DNA of 64,000 nt, taken from positions 95,001 through 159,000 of the forward strand of contig CAJNDS010000063.1 of the NCBI GenBank assembly GCA_905221605.1, written 5' to 3'. This DNA comes from Symbiodinium natans. Its lineage: Eukaryota; Sar; Dinophyceae; Suessiales; Symbiodiniaceae. Of the stretch, positions 54,973-64,000 are shown piece after piece. The stretch's first letter is position 1. The number at the start of each line of letters is the position of its first letter. The translations under genes were made by a program, and so were the position numbers. Under the pieces are notes generated by a model. That model was not told the origin of the DNA. It did no database searches and was given only the letters and a program-made list of their open reading frames with translations.

Positions 54973-55035
54973 GAGCTGGAGGCCAAGAACGCGGAAGCGC
55001 GCCACTCGCAGCAAGAGAGCGCAGACGAGGCCCGC
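54973..55035 (+). CDS. coiled-coil protein exon
   Basis: After CCCTCAAG, encodes ELEAKNAEARHSQ then QESADEAR. The first 13 residues resemble ESVSSEVEARSAQ (59891), suggesting an older, more diverged module copy. The 3' border is unclear: GG/GA follows at 55036. Confidence 0.45.
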
Positions 55036-55624
55036 GGACCAGGAATTGTTTGCAGCCTGCCTGGCAAAACCCTAAACCTATAAGCCCTAAAGCTATAAGC
55101 CCTAAACCCTAAACCCTAAACCCTAAACCCTAAAACCCTAAACCCTAAACCCTAAACCCTAAACCCTAAACCCCAACCCTACACTGCATGGTGAAAAAGC
55201 CACCCTACACTCTGGTAGCCTTGAAAGACAGCGCGCAGACGAAGCCTTAAGCCCAGGTCCCCCATATTGCTTGTAGTAGGGTTTAGGGTTTAGTGTTTAG
55301 GGTTTGGGGTTTGGGGGTTCAGGGTTTAGGGTTAATATTAGGGTTTAGCTAAGTTGCCACAGTAGGGGCTGGGCAACCCATGGGCAAAACCTATGCAAAA
55401 CAGGGGCCCTCTTCGCCCACAAGCCCTAAGCCCAAACCCCCCAAAAGCTACATCCCCCAGACCCAAGCCCGAATAGCCCTAGACCCAAACCCTCAACCCT
55501 CAACCCTAAACCCCAAACCCTAACCCTAAACCCTAAACCCTAAACCCTAAACCCTAAACCCTAGCCACCTTTTTTAGGGCTCCCCCTGAAATCCCCAAAA
55601 GCCCTCCGACCTTTCATGCTTCAG

Positions 55625-55702
55625 GCGCTGCGCCAGGCGAATGACGCCATGAAGCAGTTGGAGGCCACGGCCTCCACGGAGGCCGAGGCACGCTCCGCGC
55701 AG
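55625..55702 (+). CDS. coiled-coil protein exon, module 1a (unsplit form)
   Basis: After acceptor TTCAG it encodes 26 residues, including DAMKQLEATASTEAEARSAQ, an Ala/Glu/Gln-rich heptad-like helix. It ends CAG before GACCGA, a probable GA donor, and the next exon starts in the same phase 0. The two exons at 59295 and 59891 together align with this one without gaps, so this copy lacks an intron that the downstream copy has. Function unknown; a structural coiled-coil role is inferred from composition only. Confidence 0.6.
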
Positions 55703-55982
55703 GACCGACTCGCGAAGTTGTGTCGCTTGTGGGTTTAGGGTTTAGGGGTTTAGGGGTTTAGGGGCTTAGGGATTCAGGGGTTTAGGGTTTAGGGTTTAGG
55801 GTTTAGGGTTTAGTGAGACGGAGCCGGACCTGCCCCGGCGCCCCAACTTGAGATCGAGATACCGAAAGGTGGAGGGCTTAGGGCTCAACCCTAAACCCTA
55901 TACCCTAAACCCCAAACCCCAACCCCTAAACCCTAAACCCTAAGCTCTAAACCCCCAACCCTAAACCCTAAACCCGCTTCAG

Positions 55983-56024
55983 GAGAAGGAAGCGCTGGCC
56001 AAGATGGAGGAGCTCACGCAGCAG
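55983..56024 (+). CDS. coiled-coil protein exon, module 1b
   Basis: A 42-nt exon after CTTCAG encoding EKEALAKMEELTQQ, then a GTCGAA donor. It has the same length and phase as the exon at 60134 (EKDAAARVQELTAK), its counterpart in the next module. This pairing is the best support that both are real exons. Confidence 0.65.
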
Positions 56025-56078
56025 GTCGAAGCCTGGCAGCCGCGCGGCTGACAGACACGCTGAGGTTTCGGCCCTCCT

Positions 56079-56218
56079 AAACCCTAAACCCTAAACCCTA
56101 AACCCTAAACCCTAAACCCTAAACCCTAAACCCTAAACCCTAAACCCTAAACCCTAAACCCTAAACCCTAAACCCTAAACCCTAAACCCTAAACCCTAAA
56201 CCCTAAACCCTAAACCCT
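56079..56218. repeat. CCCTAAA array
   Basis: About 20 pure units. Confidence 0.95.
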
Positions 56219-56652
56219 AGCCACCTTTTTTAGGGCTCCCTTATAAAGGAACCAACCCAACAAAGGGTGCCCTAAATTATCAGATGGTACCAAGTATATG
56301 TGACATGTTGTTAGGAGCTTCTGTAACCCCCAAGGGCTAACCCCACCCCCCCTCCCCCCCAAAAAAAAAACAAAAATAATATATATATATATATATATAA
56401 AACACGCCCCACTTACGTCTTAGACAGTTCTCTAAAGAAGAGGGCCCTTTTGGTTTGCACAATACAGAGCCTTTTATTTCGGGTGCCTGATAAGGGGCCA
56501 TTTCAAGTAGACTACTGTGACCCTCCCAAATCTTCGACTCTACACCCCAATCCCTAAACCGCAACCCACCCCCCACCCAGCCCCTCACCCAAAAAATGAA
56601 CAGATGCACAGAGGAAGGGGTCCGCACATCATATAGAGAACCTAGGAACACC

Positions 56653-56851
56653 CCTAAACCCTAAACCCTAAACCCCAAGCCCTAAACCATAAACCCTAAA
56701 CCCTAATCCCTAAACCCTGAACCCTGAACCCTAACCCCAAACCCTAAACCCTAAACCCTAAACCCTAAACCCTAAACCCTAAACCCTAAACCCTAAACCC
56801 TAAACCCTAAACCCTAAACCCTAAACCCTACCCCTAAACCCTAAACCCTAA
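56653..56851. repeat. CCCTAAA array
   Basis: About 27 units with variants in the first third, ending 6 bases before the exon at 56858. Confidence 0.95.
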
Positions 56852-56857
56852 ACGCAG

Positions 56858-56925
56858 ATCTTTCACTTCGGAGCAAGGACTGAGCACGCTGCCGCGGCCC
56901 AGCGCAGAGATGCCCTCGAGGCCAG
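56858..56925 (+). CDS. coiled-coil protein exon, module 1c
   Basis: Follows a long CCCTAAA array and acceptor ACGCAG. It encodes ...EHAAAAQRRDALEA and ends in phase 2 (AG) before GAGAGG, probably a GA donor; a TTTAGGG array follows at once. Counterpart of 61303-61364 (AEHSVAMERADALEA). The phase fits the next exon, which supplies G to complete an Arg codon. The start could instead be an AG about 27 nt further in. Confidence 0.55.
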
Positions 56926-57255
56926 GAGAGGCTTTAGGGGTTTAGGGTTTAGGGTTTAACTAGGGTTTAGGGCTTGGGGTTTAGGGTTTAGGGTTTAGGG
57001 TTTAGGGCCCAAGAATGTTTTATTGGTTCTTAGTAGGCAATCATCTTGGGATTAGGCACCCATAGAACTCTTCAAAGTTATGCAAAATACGGGTTTAGGG
57101 GTTTAGGGGTTTAGGGGGTTTGGAGTTTGGGGTTTAGGGCTTTGGGTCGGACGGCTGCGATGGCAGAGAAGAATTACCTAAGGCTGACCTAAGGGAAGGG
57201 TCCAAGTACTCCCTAAACCCTAAACCCTAAACCCTAAACCCTAAACCCTAAACCC

Positions 57256-57360
57256 TATGTAGGTACATGTACCTAAATTTTGTATACTCGGCCCCGAAAC
57301 TCATCAGACAGGCGCTACTTTGCAGACGATTTCGGTACATGGACGACATGGACCTTAGGG
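57256..57360. mobile_element. MITE family B, degraded copy
   Basis: GTAGGTACATGTACCTAAAT ... GGTACATGGACGACATGGAC. Adjacent to a CCCTAAA array. More diverged. Confidence 0.4.
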
Positions 57361-57526
57361 GATGCACAGAGTTCACCTCACCTCGCCAAGGTCACGCGCA
57401 CTTGAAGAGGTTTCCAGTTCTTGACAGGGAAATTGAGCATTAGGTGCATTCCACCTTGCCTGTATATAACAAAGTCAAGGGAGTAAATGGGGACCATGAT
57501 TCCCTACTACAAAACAAGTAGTTGTG

Positions 57527-57832
57527 ATGTCTTTCTGGCCGGATCCACAATGTTACCTGGAAAACAACTACCCAAAACTGAGCCGAGTGCCCATCATGGT
57601 CATTGGTTCCAGGGTATTCATTCCAGCTTGTGGTAGCTTGTTTTTTTCTATTGACGTGTATGTGTCACTATTATGTGATTGGAGGAAGCTCATCCCAGCG
57701 CTTTCCTCGATAACCCGAAACCTGAAGTTCTATACTCTTCTTATCGATGGATATTTTGGGGTGGTCGGGGTTGTGTTTTTGTTCTTTTGTTCTTCTGTCT
57801 TCTTTCCCCTGGCAGTTGCAAGCAGGGTTTAG
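57527..57832 (+). CDS. 102-codon ORF, hydrophobic
   Basis: ATG-initiated frame: WPDPQCYLENNYPKLSRVPI, then FIPACGSLFFSIDVYVSLLC, ending in a Phe/Val-rich stretch compatible with a membrane helix. Its final codons enter a TTTAGGG array. It lies inside the module 1c-1d intron. Unknown; possibly a retroposed or inserted fragment. Confidence 0.3.
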   Translation: MSFWPDPQCYLENNYPKLSRVPIMVIGSRVFIPACGSLFFSIDVYVSLLCDWRKLIPALSSITRNLKFYTLLIDGYFGVVGVVFLFFCSSVFFPLAVASRV

Positions 57833-58479
57833 GGTTTAGGGTTTAGGGTTTAGGGTTTAGGGCTGGTGAGCAGAGTCATGATGTACGATTCGTTTTAGGG
57901 CCACTGTGCGTGCATGGGATGCGCGGTTTAAGGCTTTGGGGATTAATCTTTGTGGTACTTTAACGTAACTTTGGATCCTTACCCTTTTTGGGTTTATTGG
58001 GTTTTTTTAAGGCAGCTAAAATTTTAATTTTTAGCTACCCTCCTAAGTGCAGCCAAGTAATGGTTTAAGGCTTAGGGGAAGTGTTGGCATCGGGGTGTGC
58101 TGGAGGCGCAGAGCAAGCAAGACGCGGATGGTTTCACGATCCTTGGGAGATGTTTGTGGGAAATTGTTTATTTTTCCGTGTTTTCGACCTACTTAAGCAA
58201 TAGTGGAGCGTGAAGTTGCACTCAAAGTGTGATTCGTGGTACTGCCTGGCTCTTCCCTGAATCCTAAAAATCCTAAGCCCTGGGCTTAGGCGTCCAAGTC
58301 GTGACCCTAAACCCGAAACCCGCAACCCTTGATCCTAAATCCTAAACCCTAAACTGCAGGCTACAACTCTGAACCCACGGCCAGCAAGCACCCCCACAGC
58401 CTGACAGCCGAAGCCCGAAACCCTCAAGCCCCAACCCCGGAAACCGAAACCGCTACTGCCCCACACCTAAATCCCAAGC

Positions 58480-58593
58480 CTTAGAAGCTCTTTTGACTTT
58501 GTAAGTCTGCTTAGTAACCCCCAGAAGACCCTTATTAAAATCCCCAGAGCCCACCTTACTAACCCTACTTGTTAAGTCGAAAGGGCTTCCAAG
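58480..58593. mobile_element. MITE family A copy 5
   Basis: Starts CTTAGAAGCTCTTTTGACTT, core CCCACCTTACTAACCCTACT, ends GTTAAGTCGAAAGGGCTTCC. Lies in the module 1c-1d intron. Confidence 0.7.
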
Positions 58594-58895
58594 TCAACCT
58601 AAATCCTAAACCCTAAACCCTTCACCCCAAACCCTAAACCCTAAACCCTAAACCCCTACTTGTCAAGCTAAGTTCAGACGCTCCAAAGCAACTCAACGTC
58701 CCTCTCAACCTGAACCCTGCAGAGAAAGAAGTAGCTTTAAAGATAGCATATATATGTATATATACATATAAATATTCATATACATATACATATACATATA
58801 CAGATAGATCAAATGAGGTGTATGTATTGGCCTTGTTTCGGGTTTATTTGGTGCTTCTTTCAGGCTTGCTTTGGGTTTCATGTGGGCTTTCTGAG

Positions 58896-58947
58896 GTCTG
58901 AGCTGGAGCAGCTACGCTCCGAGTTTGCCGCCGAGAAAGAGGGCCGG
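58896..58947 (+). CDS. coiled-coil protein exon, module 1d
   Basis: After TTTCTGAG, begins with G to complete the Arg codon of the previous exon, then SELEQLRSEFAAEKEGR, and ends in phase 0 at a GTAGCG donor. Counterpart of 62173-62218 (LEQLRTELNAEQQGP), whose donor falls at the same aligned residue. Confidence 0.6.
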
Positions 58948-59294
58948 GTAGCGGACACCTGGTTTTCCTGCAAGTGAGCTGCGCTTCCTGAATCCCCTAA
59001 ACCCTACAGCCCTAAACCTCCAAACACCTCACCCCCAAACCCCTTTAGCCCTAAGCCCTGAGCCCTACGCTCTCACCCCTAAAGCCCTAAAGCCCTAAGC
59101 CCTAAACCCCTTATCCCTGCGCTCTAAGCCCTGAGCCCTAACCCCTGTAGCCTTAAGCCCTAAACCCTTATGAGCCCTAAGCCCTAAGCCCTAAACCCCC
59201 TTAGCCCGAAGCCCTAAACCCTTATAAGCCCTAAGCCTTAAACCCTAAACCCCCTTAGCCCTAAGCCCTAAGCTCTGCAAGGGAGTGAGCTGAG

Positions 59295-59354
59295 GACTCC
59301 AAGCAAGCAGCGACATCTGCGGAGGAGCTCAGTGCCACCATCAAACAGCTTCAG
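59295..59354 (+). CDS. coiled-coil protein exon, module 2a, first half
   Basis: Encodes DSKQAATSAEELSATIKQLQ in phase 0, ending CTTCAG before GAGCCC (GA donor). Upstream acceptor GCTGAG. Its last 12 residues plus the exon at 59891 align without gaps to the single exon 55625-55702. It also resembles 62363-62449 (KELNATVKHL), so a third module copy starts there. Confidence 0.55.
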
Positions 59355-59689
59355 GAGCCCCAGTGGGAGGGGGGGGGGGTTTAGGGCGTGTAGGGCGTTT
59401 AGGAGGTTTAGGGCTTAGGGTTTTGGGTTTTGGGTTTAGGGTAACTAGACTGCCCATACCAACTAAACATGCCCCCCTACCCTCGTATTCTCGCAGCGGT
59501 TAGGGCGGGGGATCCTAAACAGCACACCCTAAACCCTCAACACCATAGCCTACATAGGCCCTAACCCGTACGAATCCCTAAAACCCTGAAAGCATACCTG
59601 AAGACTGCTAACGTAGTTCGTTTTGGGGTGGTTCTAGGGGACTATGGTACACTACCCGAAAGAAAAACACTACATAGGAGCCTCTAGGT

Positions 59690-59882
59690 AACCCTAAGCC
59701 CTAAATCCTAAACCCAAACCCCAAACCCCAAGCCCCAAACCCTAAACCCTAAACCCCAAACCCCAAACCCCAAACCCCAAACCCCAAACCCAAAACCCCA
59801 AACCCCAAACCCCAAACCCCAAACCCCAAACCCTAAACCCTAAACCCTAAACCCTAAACCCTAAACCCTAAACCCCAAACCC
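59690..59882. repeat. CCCCAAA / CCCTAAA array
   Basis: A block of about a dozen CCCCAAA units (59745-59835) followed by CCCTAAA, upstream arm of the exon at 59891. Confidence 0.95.
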
Positions 59883-59890
59883 ACCACCAG

Positions 59891-59929
59891 GAATCGGTGT
59901 CCAGCGAGGTGGAGGCCCGTTCCGCGCAG
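59891..59929 (+). CDS. coiled-coil protein exon, module 2a, second half
   Basis: After CACCAG, encodes ESVSSEVEARSAQ and ends CAG before GAAGCT (GA donor). The ending EARSAQ is shared with module 1a. Preceded by a CCCCAAA/CCCTAAA array and followed by a TTTAGGG array. Confidence 0.6.
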
Positions 59930-60034
59930 GAAGCTCGGGCTGACCTTGGAAGTGCCTTGTTTAGGGTTTAGGGTTTAGGGTTTAGGGTTTAGGGTTTAGG
60001 GTTTAGAGAGTTTGACGGGCACGACTCCCAAGTA

Positions 60035-60063
60035 CACTTACTAAGTCAAGAGAGCATCCAAGT
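60035..60063. mobile_element. MITE family A, one end only
   Basis: CACTTACTAAGTCAAGAGAG then CATCCAAG, one terminal arm without the rest, between the two telomere-like arms of the 204-nt intron. Confidence 0.5.
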
Positions 60064-60133
60064 AATCCCTAAACCCTGACCCCTAAACCCTAAACCCATT
60101 TTAGACCCCCCCCCAAAAAAAAATACGCTTCAG

Positions 60134-60175
60134 GAAAAGGACGCGGCGGCCCGAGTTCAGGAACTCACCGCCAAG
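60134..60175 (+). CDS. coiled-coil protein exon, module 2b
   Basis: A 42-nt exon after CTTCAG: EKDAAARVQELTAK, then GCCAGG (GC donor). Same length and phase as 55983-56024. The intron before it is only 204 nt and consists of a TTTAGGG arm, half a palindromic element and a CCCTAAA arm. Confidence 0.65.
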
Positions 60176-60499
60176 GCCAGGGCGATTTAGGGTTTGGGTT
60201 TTGAGGGTTCAGGGTTCAGGGTTTAGGGTTTAGGGTACAAGGGTTCAGGGTTTAGGTGTTTAGGGCTTAGGGTTCAGGGCCGTTTCGGGGTTTGGCAGTT
60301 TAGGGTTTAGGCAGAACTCTCATGAGCAAAGCAGTAGACCCCAAACCTCGAAAAAGGGGGCCCTACTTGTAGGATTTTGAAATAAGGGCTTATCTTCTCG
60401 GGTTTGGGGTTCAGTGTTTAGGGATTAAATGTTAATGAGGCCTCTTTTCGTTCTGTAAGGTACTTAGGGAAGCTTTGTTGTTAAGGTTTGGGGTTTGAT

Positions 60500-60732
60500 G
60501 GCATCCTAAACCCTAAACCCTAAACCCTAAACCCTAAACCCTAAACCCTAAACCCTAAACCCACGTCCTGCAATCCTCAGCCCAGGAAGATCCTAGGACA
60601 TCGGGTTTGAACCCTAAGCCCTAAGCCCTTCAACCGTAAACCCCACATGCTCAAAGGTGCGTAAACCCTAAACCCTAAACCCTAAACCCTAAACCCTAAA
60701 CCCTAAACCCTAAACCCTAAACCCTAAACCCT
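60500..60732. repeat. CCCTAAA arrays
   Basis: Two pure blocks (60505-60562 and 60663-60732) split by about 100 bp of unique sequence. Confidence 0.9.
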
Positions 60733-60893
60733 CAAGGCCGCACCTGAGCCCTGAAAGCAAAACATTGAACCCCCCCCCCCCTCCTCCCCACCTTCTGGTC
60801 CGCTCAGCTGTGGTTTAGGGTTCTATAGGGTTCAGGGTCCCAAACCCCAAACCCCTAAACCTTAAGCCTAAACCCAAAGCCCTTAGGGCCCTG

Positions 60894-61284
60894 AACCCCA
60901 AACCCTAAACCCTAAGCCCTAAACCCCAAACCCTAAACCCCTAAACCCCAAACCCCCACACCCCCAAACCCTAAACCCTAAACCCCAAACCCTAAACCCT
61001 AAACCCTAAACCCTAAAAACTAAACCCTAAACCCTAAGCCCTAAACCCCAAACCCCAAACCCTAAACCCTAAACCCTAGACCCTAGACCCTAAACCCTAA
61101 ACCCTAAACCCTAAACCCTAAAACCTAAACCCTAAACCCTAAACCCTAGACCCTAAACCCCAAGCCCTAAGCCCTAGACCCTAAACCCTAAACCCCAAAC
61201 CCCAAACCCTAAATCCTAAACCCCAAACCCTAAACCCTAAACCCTAAACCCTAAACCCTAAACCCTAAACCCTAAACCCTAAAC
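60894..61284. repeat. CCCTAAA array, mixed
   Basis: About 55 units with frequent CCCCAAA, CCCTAGA and CCCTAAG variants, becoming pure towards the exon at 61303. Confidence 0.95.
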
Positions 61285-61302
61285 CCCCCAACAAGCCGCG
61301 AG

Positions 61303-61364
61303 GTGGCTTCATGGCAGGCCGAGCACTCGGTCGCCATGGAGCGGGCAGACGCCTTGGAAGCCAG
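61303..61364 (+). CDS. coiled-coil protein exon, module 2c
   Basis: Follows the long mixed CCCTAAA array at 60.9-61.28 kb. It encodes VASWQAEHSVAMERADALEA and ends in phase 2 (AG). Counterpart of 56858-56925. The donor here would be GG, unless the boundary slides by a base or two. Confidence 0.5.
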
Positions 61365-61850
61365 GGGCAAGGGAGATGCTACTCGCCAGAGAGGATTTGG
61401 GGTTTAGGGTTTAGGGTTTCGGGTTTAGGGTTTGGGGTTTAGGGCTTGAGGTTTAGGATTTGGGGTTTCGGGTTTACGGTCTAGCGGCAGCTCCCTTTTA
61501 TAAGCCTCTAAACCACCCGCACCGAGACCTCGGGTTTAGGGATTAGGACAACTAATAAAGAGTGCGCATCCTTTCCATGACCCATCAAAAGGGATGTAGG
61601 AGTCACTTTCGGTAAAGCAGAGACCTCAAGACTCAAGACCCCTGCAGTAAATGTATCCCTTAAAACATACGAAGACCCCTGACTACCCTACTTTAAGGAA
61701 CATGTCGGACATAGTATTCCTGTTTCTTACGAGGGGTTTGGGCTGAGTTTCTGGAACAGATTCTCCGTAATAGTCTCTTCTCTGGCAAAAACACAGGTGG
61801 ATAGCTTCACCTCAGGTTTCTTATTTATTAGTTGTTGTTTTTTTCTTTGG

Positions 61851-61871
61851 GGGGGGGGGGGGGGGGGGGGG
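61851..61871. repeat. poly-G tract
   Basis: About 20 G, one of several homopolymers (also 12942-12961, 21327-21343, 22195-22213, 34440-34462, 38390-38400, 46019-46031, 50178-50196). Confidence 0.9.
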
Positions 61872-61949
61872 AGGGTGTTTAAGCAAATAGTAGTATAGGT
61901 TCCTGCGCCCCTTAAGGCGCAAAGACCCCTGAGGCGGACAGCTTCACCT

Positions 61950-62105
61950 CAATATGTACATATACATACACATATACATGTACATATACATATACATATA
62001 TACACACATATATATATATATGTACATATACATATACATACACATATACATGTACATATACATATACATAATATACACACATATATATATATATACATAT
62101 ATGCA
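61950..62105. repeat. TACATA / TATA microsatellite
   Basis: Alternating ATACAT and TA tracts, two near-duplicate halves. Open frames are repeat artefacts. Confidence 0.9.
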
Positions 62106-62172
62106 TAGAGTTCCACGGGCCCCTTTTGCAGTGAGGGCCACAGACCCCTGAGGTGGACAGCTTCACCTCAAG

Positions 62173-62218
62173 GCTCGAGCAGCTCCGCACCGAGCTCAAC
62201 GCCGAGCAGCAGGGCCCG
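62173..62218 (+). CDS. coiled-coil protein exon, module 2d
   Basis: After CCTCAAG, one G completes the split Arg codon, then LEQLRTELNAEQQGP and a GTGGCA donor in phase 0. Counterpart of 58896-58947. The intron before it lacks a CCCTAAA arm and instead holds TA/CA microsatellites (61950-62105). Confidence 0.6.
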
Positions 62219-62362
62219 GTGGCACCCTTTTCGTTTTTTTGGGTTCAAGGTTCCCTTAGAAAGTAGCCCTAAACCCTAAACCCTAAACCCTAAACCCTAA
62301 ACCCTAAACCCTAAACCCTAAACCCTTACTATGATGTGGTTGCTGGGCTACCAAGGCAGCAG

Positions 62363-62449
62363 GGCCGTACCTCGGATGCCTCCGAGGCCGCGGCGGCAGC
62401 GAAAGAGCTGAATGCCACCGTCAAGCACCTCGGGCCCTTCTTGGAAAAG
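62363..62449 (+). CDS. coiled-coil protein exon, module 3a
   Basis: After GGCAGCAG, encodes 29 residues including EAAAAAKELNATVKHL and ends LEK at a GTGTTG donor. Aligned with 59295-59354. The downstream intron opens with TTTAGGG and a TTTGGGG array; I find no further module exon before the window ends. Confidence 0.6.
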
Positions 62450-62457
62450 GTGTTGGG

Positions 62458-62536
62458 GTTTAGGGTTTTGGGTTTAGGGTTTAGGGTTTGGGGTTTGGGG
62501 TTTGGGGTTTGGGGTTTGGGGTTTGGGGTTTGGGGT
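62458..62536. repeat. TTTAGGG/TTTGGGG array
   Basis: Starts 9 bases after the donor of exon 62363-62449; about eight pure TTTGGGG units. Confidence 0.95.
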
Positions 62537-62645
62537 TGCCGGTCCTTCTTAGAAACCCTTTTGCGTCTAGATTAGGGTCCGCTTGGGAGTCATGCGATAA
62601 AAGTACCTGCGTAGAGGGGGCAGCAAGCATGAGTTGGTCCTATTT

Positions 62646-62746
62646 GGGGGCATACGAGAATCAGGGATCCCGAATATAGACCTCCAAATCGTAGGATCCC
62701 GTATAATAAGGACCCCCATAAGGTACCCCTAACATCGTAACCCCCC
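62646..62746. mobile_element. MITE family D copy
   Basis: GGGGGCATACGAGAATCAGG ... AGGTACCCCTAACATCGTAA then CCCCCC. Confidence 0.5.
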
Positions 62747-62984
62747 TTTTTTGTGCTTTTGAAAATAATGAGTGGCGGAACTTCATGTGCAAAATCATTC
62801 CGGGTGGCTTTTGCTACGCCCTGAACTCTAAACCCCTGAACCCCAAAACCCCAACACCCCTAAACCCCAAACCCTAAACTCTAACCCCAAACCCTAACCC
62901 CAAACCCTAAATCTAAAGGGCTGTCGCCCACAGCCGGGCACGCCCACCAGCAGCAGGACAACGGCAGCAAGCACAGCAGCAACG

Positions 62985-63554
<570 letters not shown>

Positions 63555-63629
63555 GCGACGGCGCGCCAACGAAGCCTCGATGATGCCACCCTGGCCCCCC
63601 ACAAGCGCGCGCGGGAACTGGTGCGTTTT

Positions 63630-63674
63630 CCGCGCGCGCGCGTGTTTCCGCGCGCGCGCGCGCGTGTGCGCGCA
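63630..63674. repeat. CG/CGCG microsatellite
   Basis: CGCGCG runs, Z-DNA prone. Flanked by two copies of AACGAAGCCTCGATGATG (63571 and 63792) followed by C-rich sequence. Confidence 0.8.
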
Positions 63675-64000
63675 TGTCGAGTGCCATGTTATGGAGTTGT
63701 GCCAGCATCCTTCGAAATCCTGCCGCCGCCCGAAACCCTTTCCGTATCCACTGATGCTGCTGATGCTCGCCCCCCGGTTTTTTAAAGAGAAACGAAGCCT
63801 CGATGATGCGCGCCCTGGCCCCCCGCCCGGCCGCGCATCATGAGCATCAGCGGCTCCGGCCTCCAGGCATGCATGGCTTATAGGAGCATATGCCGGCCTC
63901 AAAACGGAAATGTCCGTAACAGCACGAAAACCACGGTATTTACAGCGATTTCTGTGTTTTCCAAGCTCTCAGCCGCATCCGAAACCCAAAACCCAACCCG

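Larger units (their letters stand above)
57000..58895. other. long intron region with insertions
   Basis: Contains MITE B and MITE A copies, the 57527 ORF, a short coiled-coil-like stretch (AQSKQDADGF, about 58106) that would break the phase if spliced in, and a TATA/CATA microsatellite (58745-58805). Confidence 0.55.

Noticed and set aside
58106-58130. Extra coiled-coil exon (AQSKQDADGF)
   Set aside because: Would break the phase match between exons 56858-56925 and 58896-58947.
61912-62199. Tyr/Met/Val-rich ORFs
   Set aside because: Readings of the TACATA/TATA microsatellite in both strands.

Overview
The window looks like nuclear DNA of a dinoflagellate; a chromerid or other TTTAGGG-telomere alga cannot be excluded. 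The signs are: hundreds of plant/alveolate-type telomere units (TTTAGGG / CCCTAAA) scattered along the whole 64 kb rather than at one end; many very short GC-rich coding segments on the + strand; probable splice donors of GT, GC and GA type; homopolymer and microsatellite tracts; and no bacterial-style operons, rRNA or recognisable tRNA.

Coding content. The best gene is at 38.9-40.3 kb: a ubiquitin-like N-terminus followed by an MIF4G (eIF4G-type) domain in four exons. From about 36 to 62.5 kb the + strand carries a chain of 27-90 nt exons encoding an Ala/Glu/Gln/Arg-rich coiled-coil protein. In its last part (55.6-62.4 kb) the exons form a tandemly repeated module with matching lengths and phases. 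Elsewhere (0.8-35 kb) I list short exon candidates in the same style. They include a PBZ-type zinc-finger micro-exon at 3.5 kb and probable 3'-terminal exons ending near 2.4, 11.1, 19.4, 22.0, 26.1, 30.4 and 34.8 kb. I cannot say how many genes these belong to. Most exon products are not recognised.

Introns. Between neighbouring exons the intron often starts with a TTTAGGG array and ends with a CCCTAAA array. On the transcript these arms are complementary, so each such intron could fold into a telomere-repeat hairpin that brings its splice sites together. One module copy has such an intron where its duplicate has continuous coding sequence, so intron gain or loss is visible directly. Intron ends also share short direct repeats such as CAGGA.

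Mobile DNA. A 2.7 kb AT-rich element with long imperfect terminal inverted repeats (46876-49588) sits inside one of these introns and carries decayed ORFs. Several families of short palindromic (MITE-like) elements recur. One copy has a telomere-like array expanded inside it. A 22-bp tandem repeat at 32.5-32.9 kb switches orientation twice.

Limits. All exon borders are by eye. No alignment, splice model or database search was run. Array and arm boundaries are approximate to a few bases.
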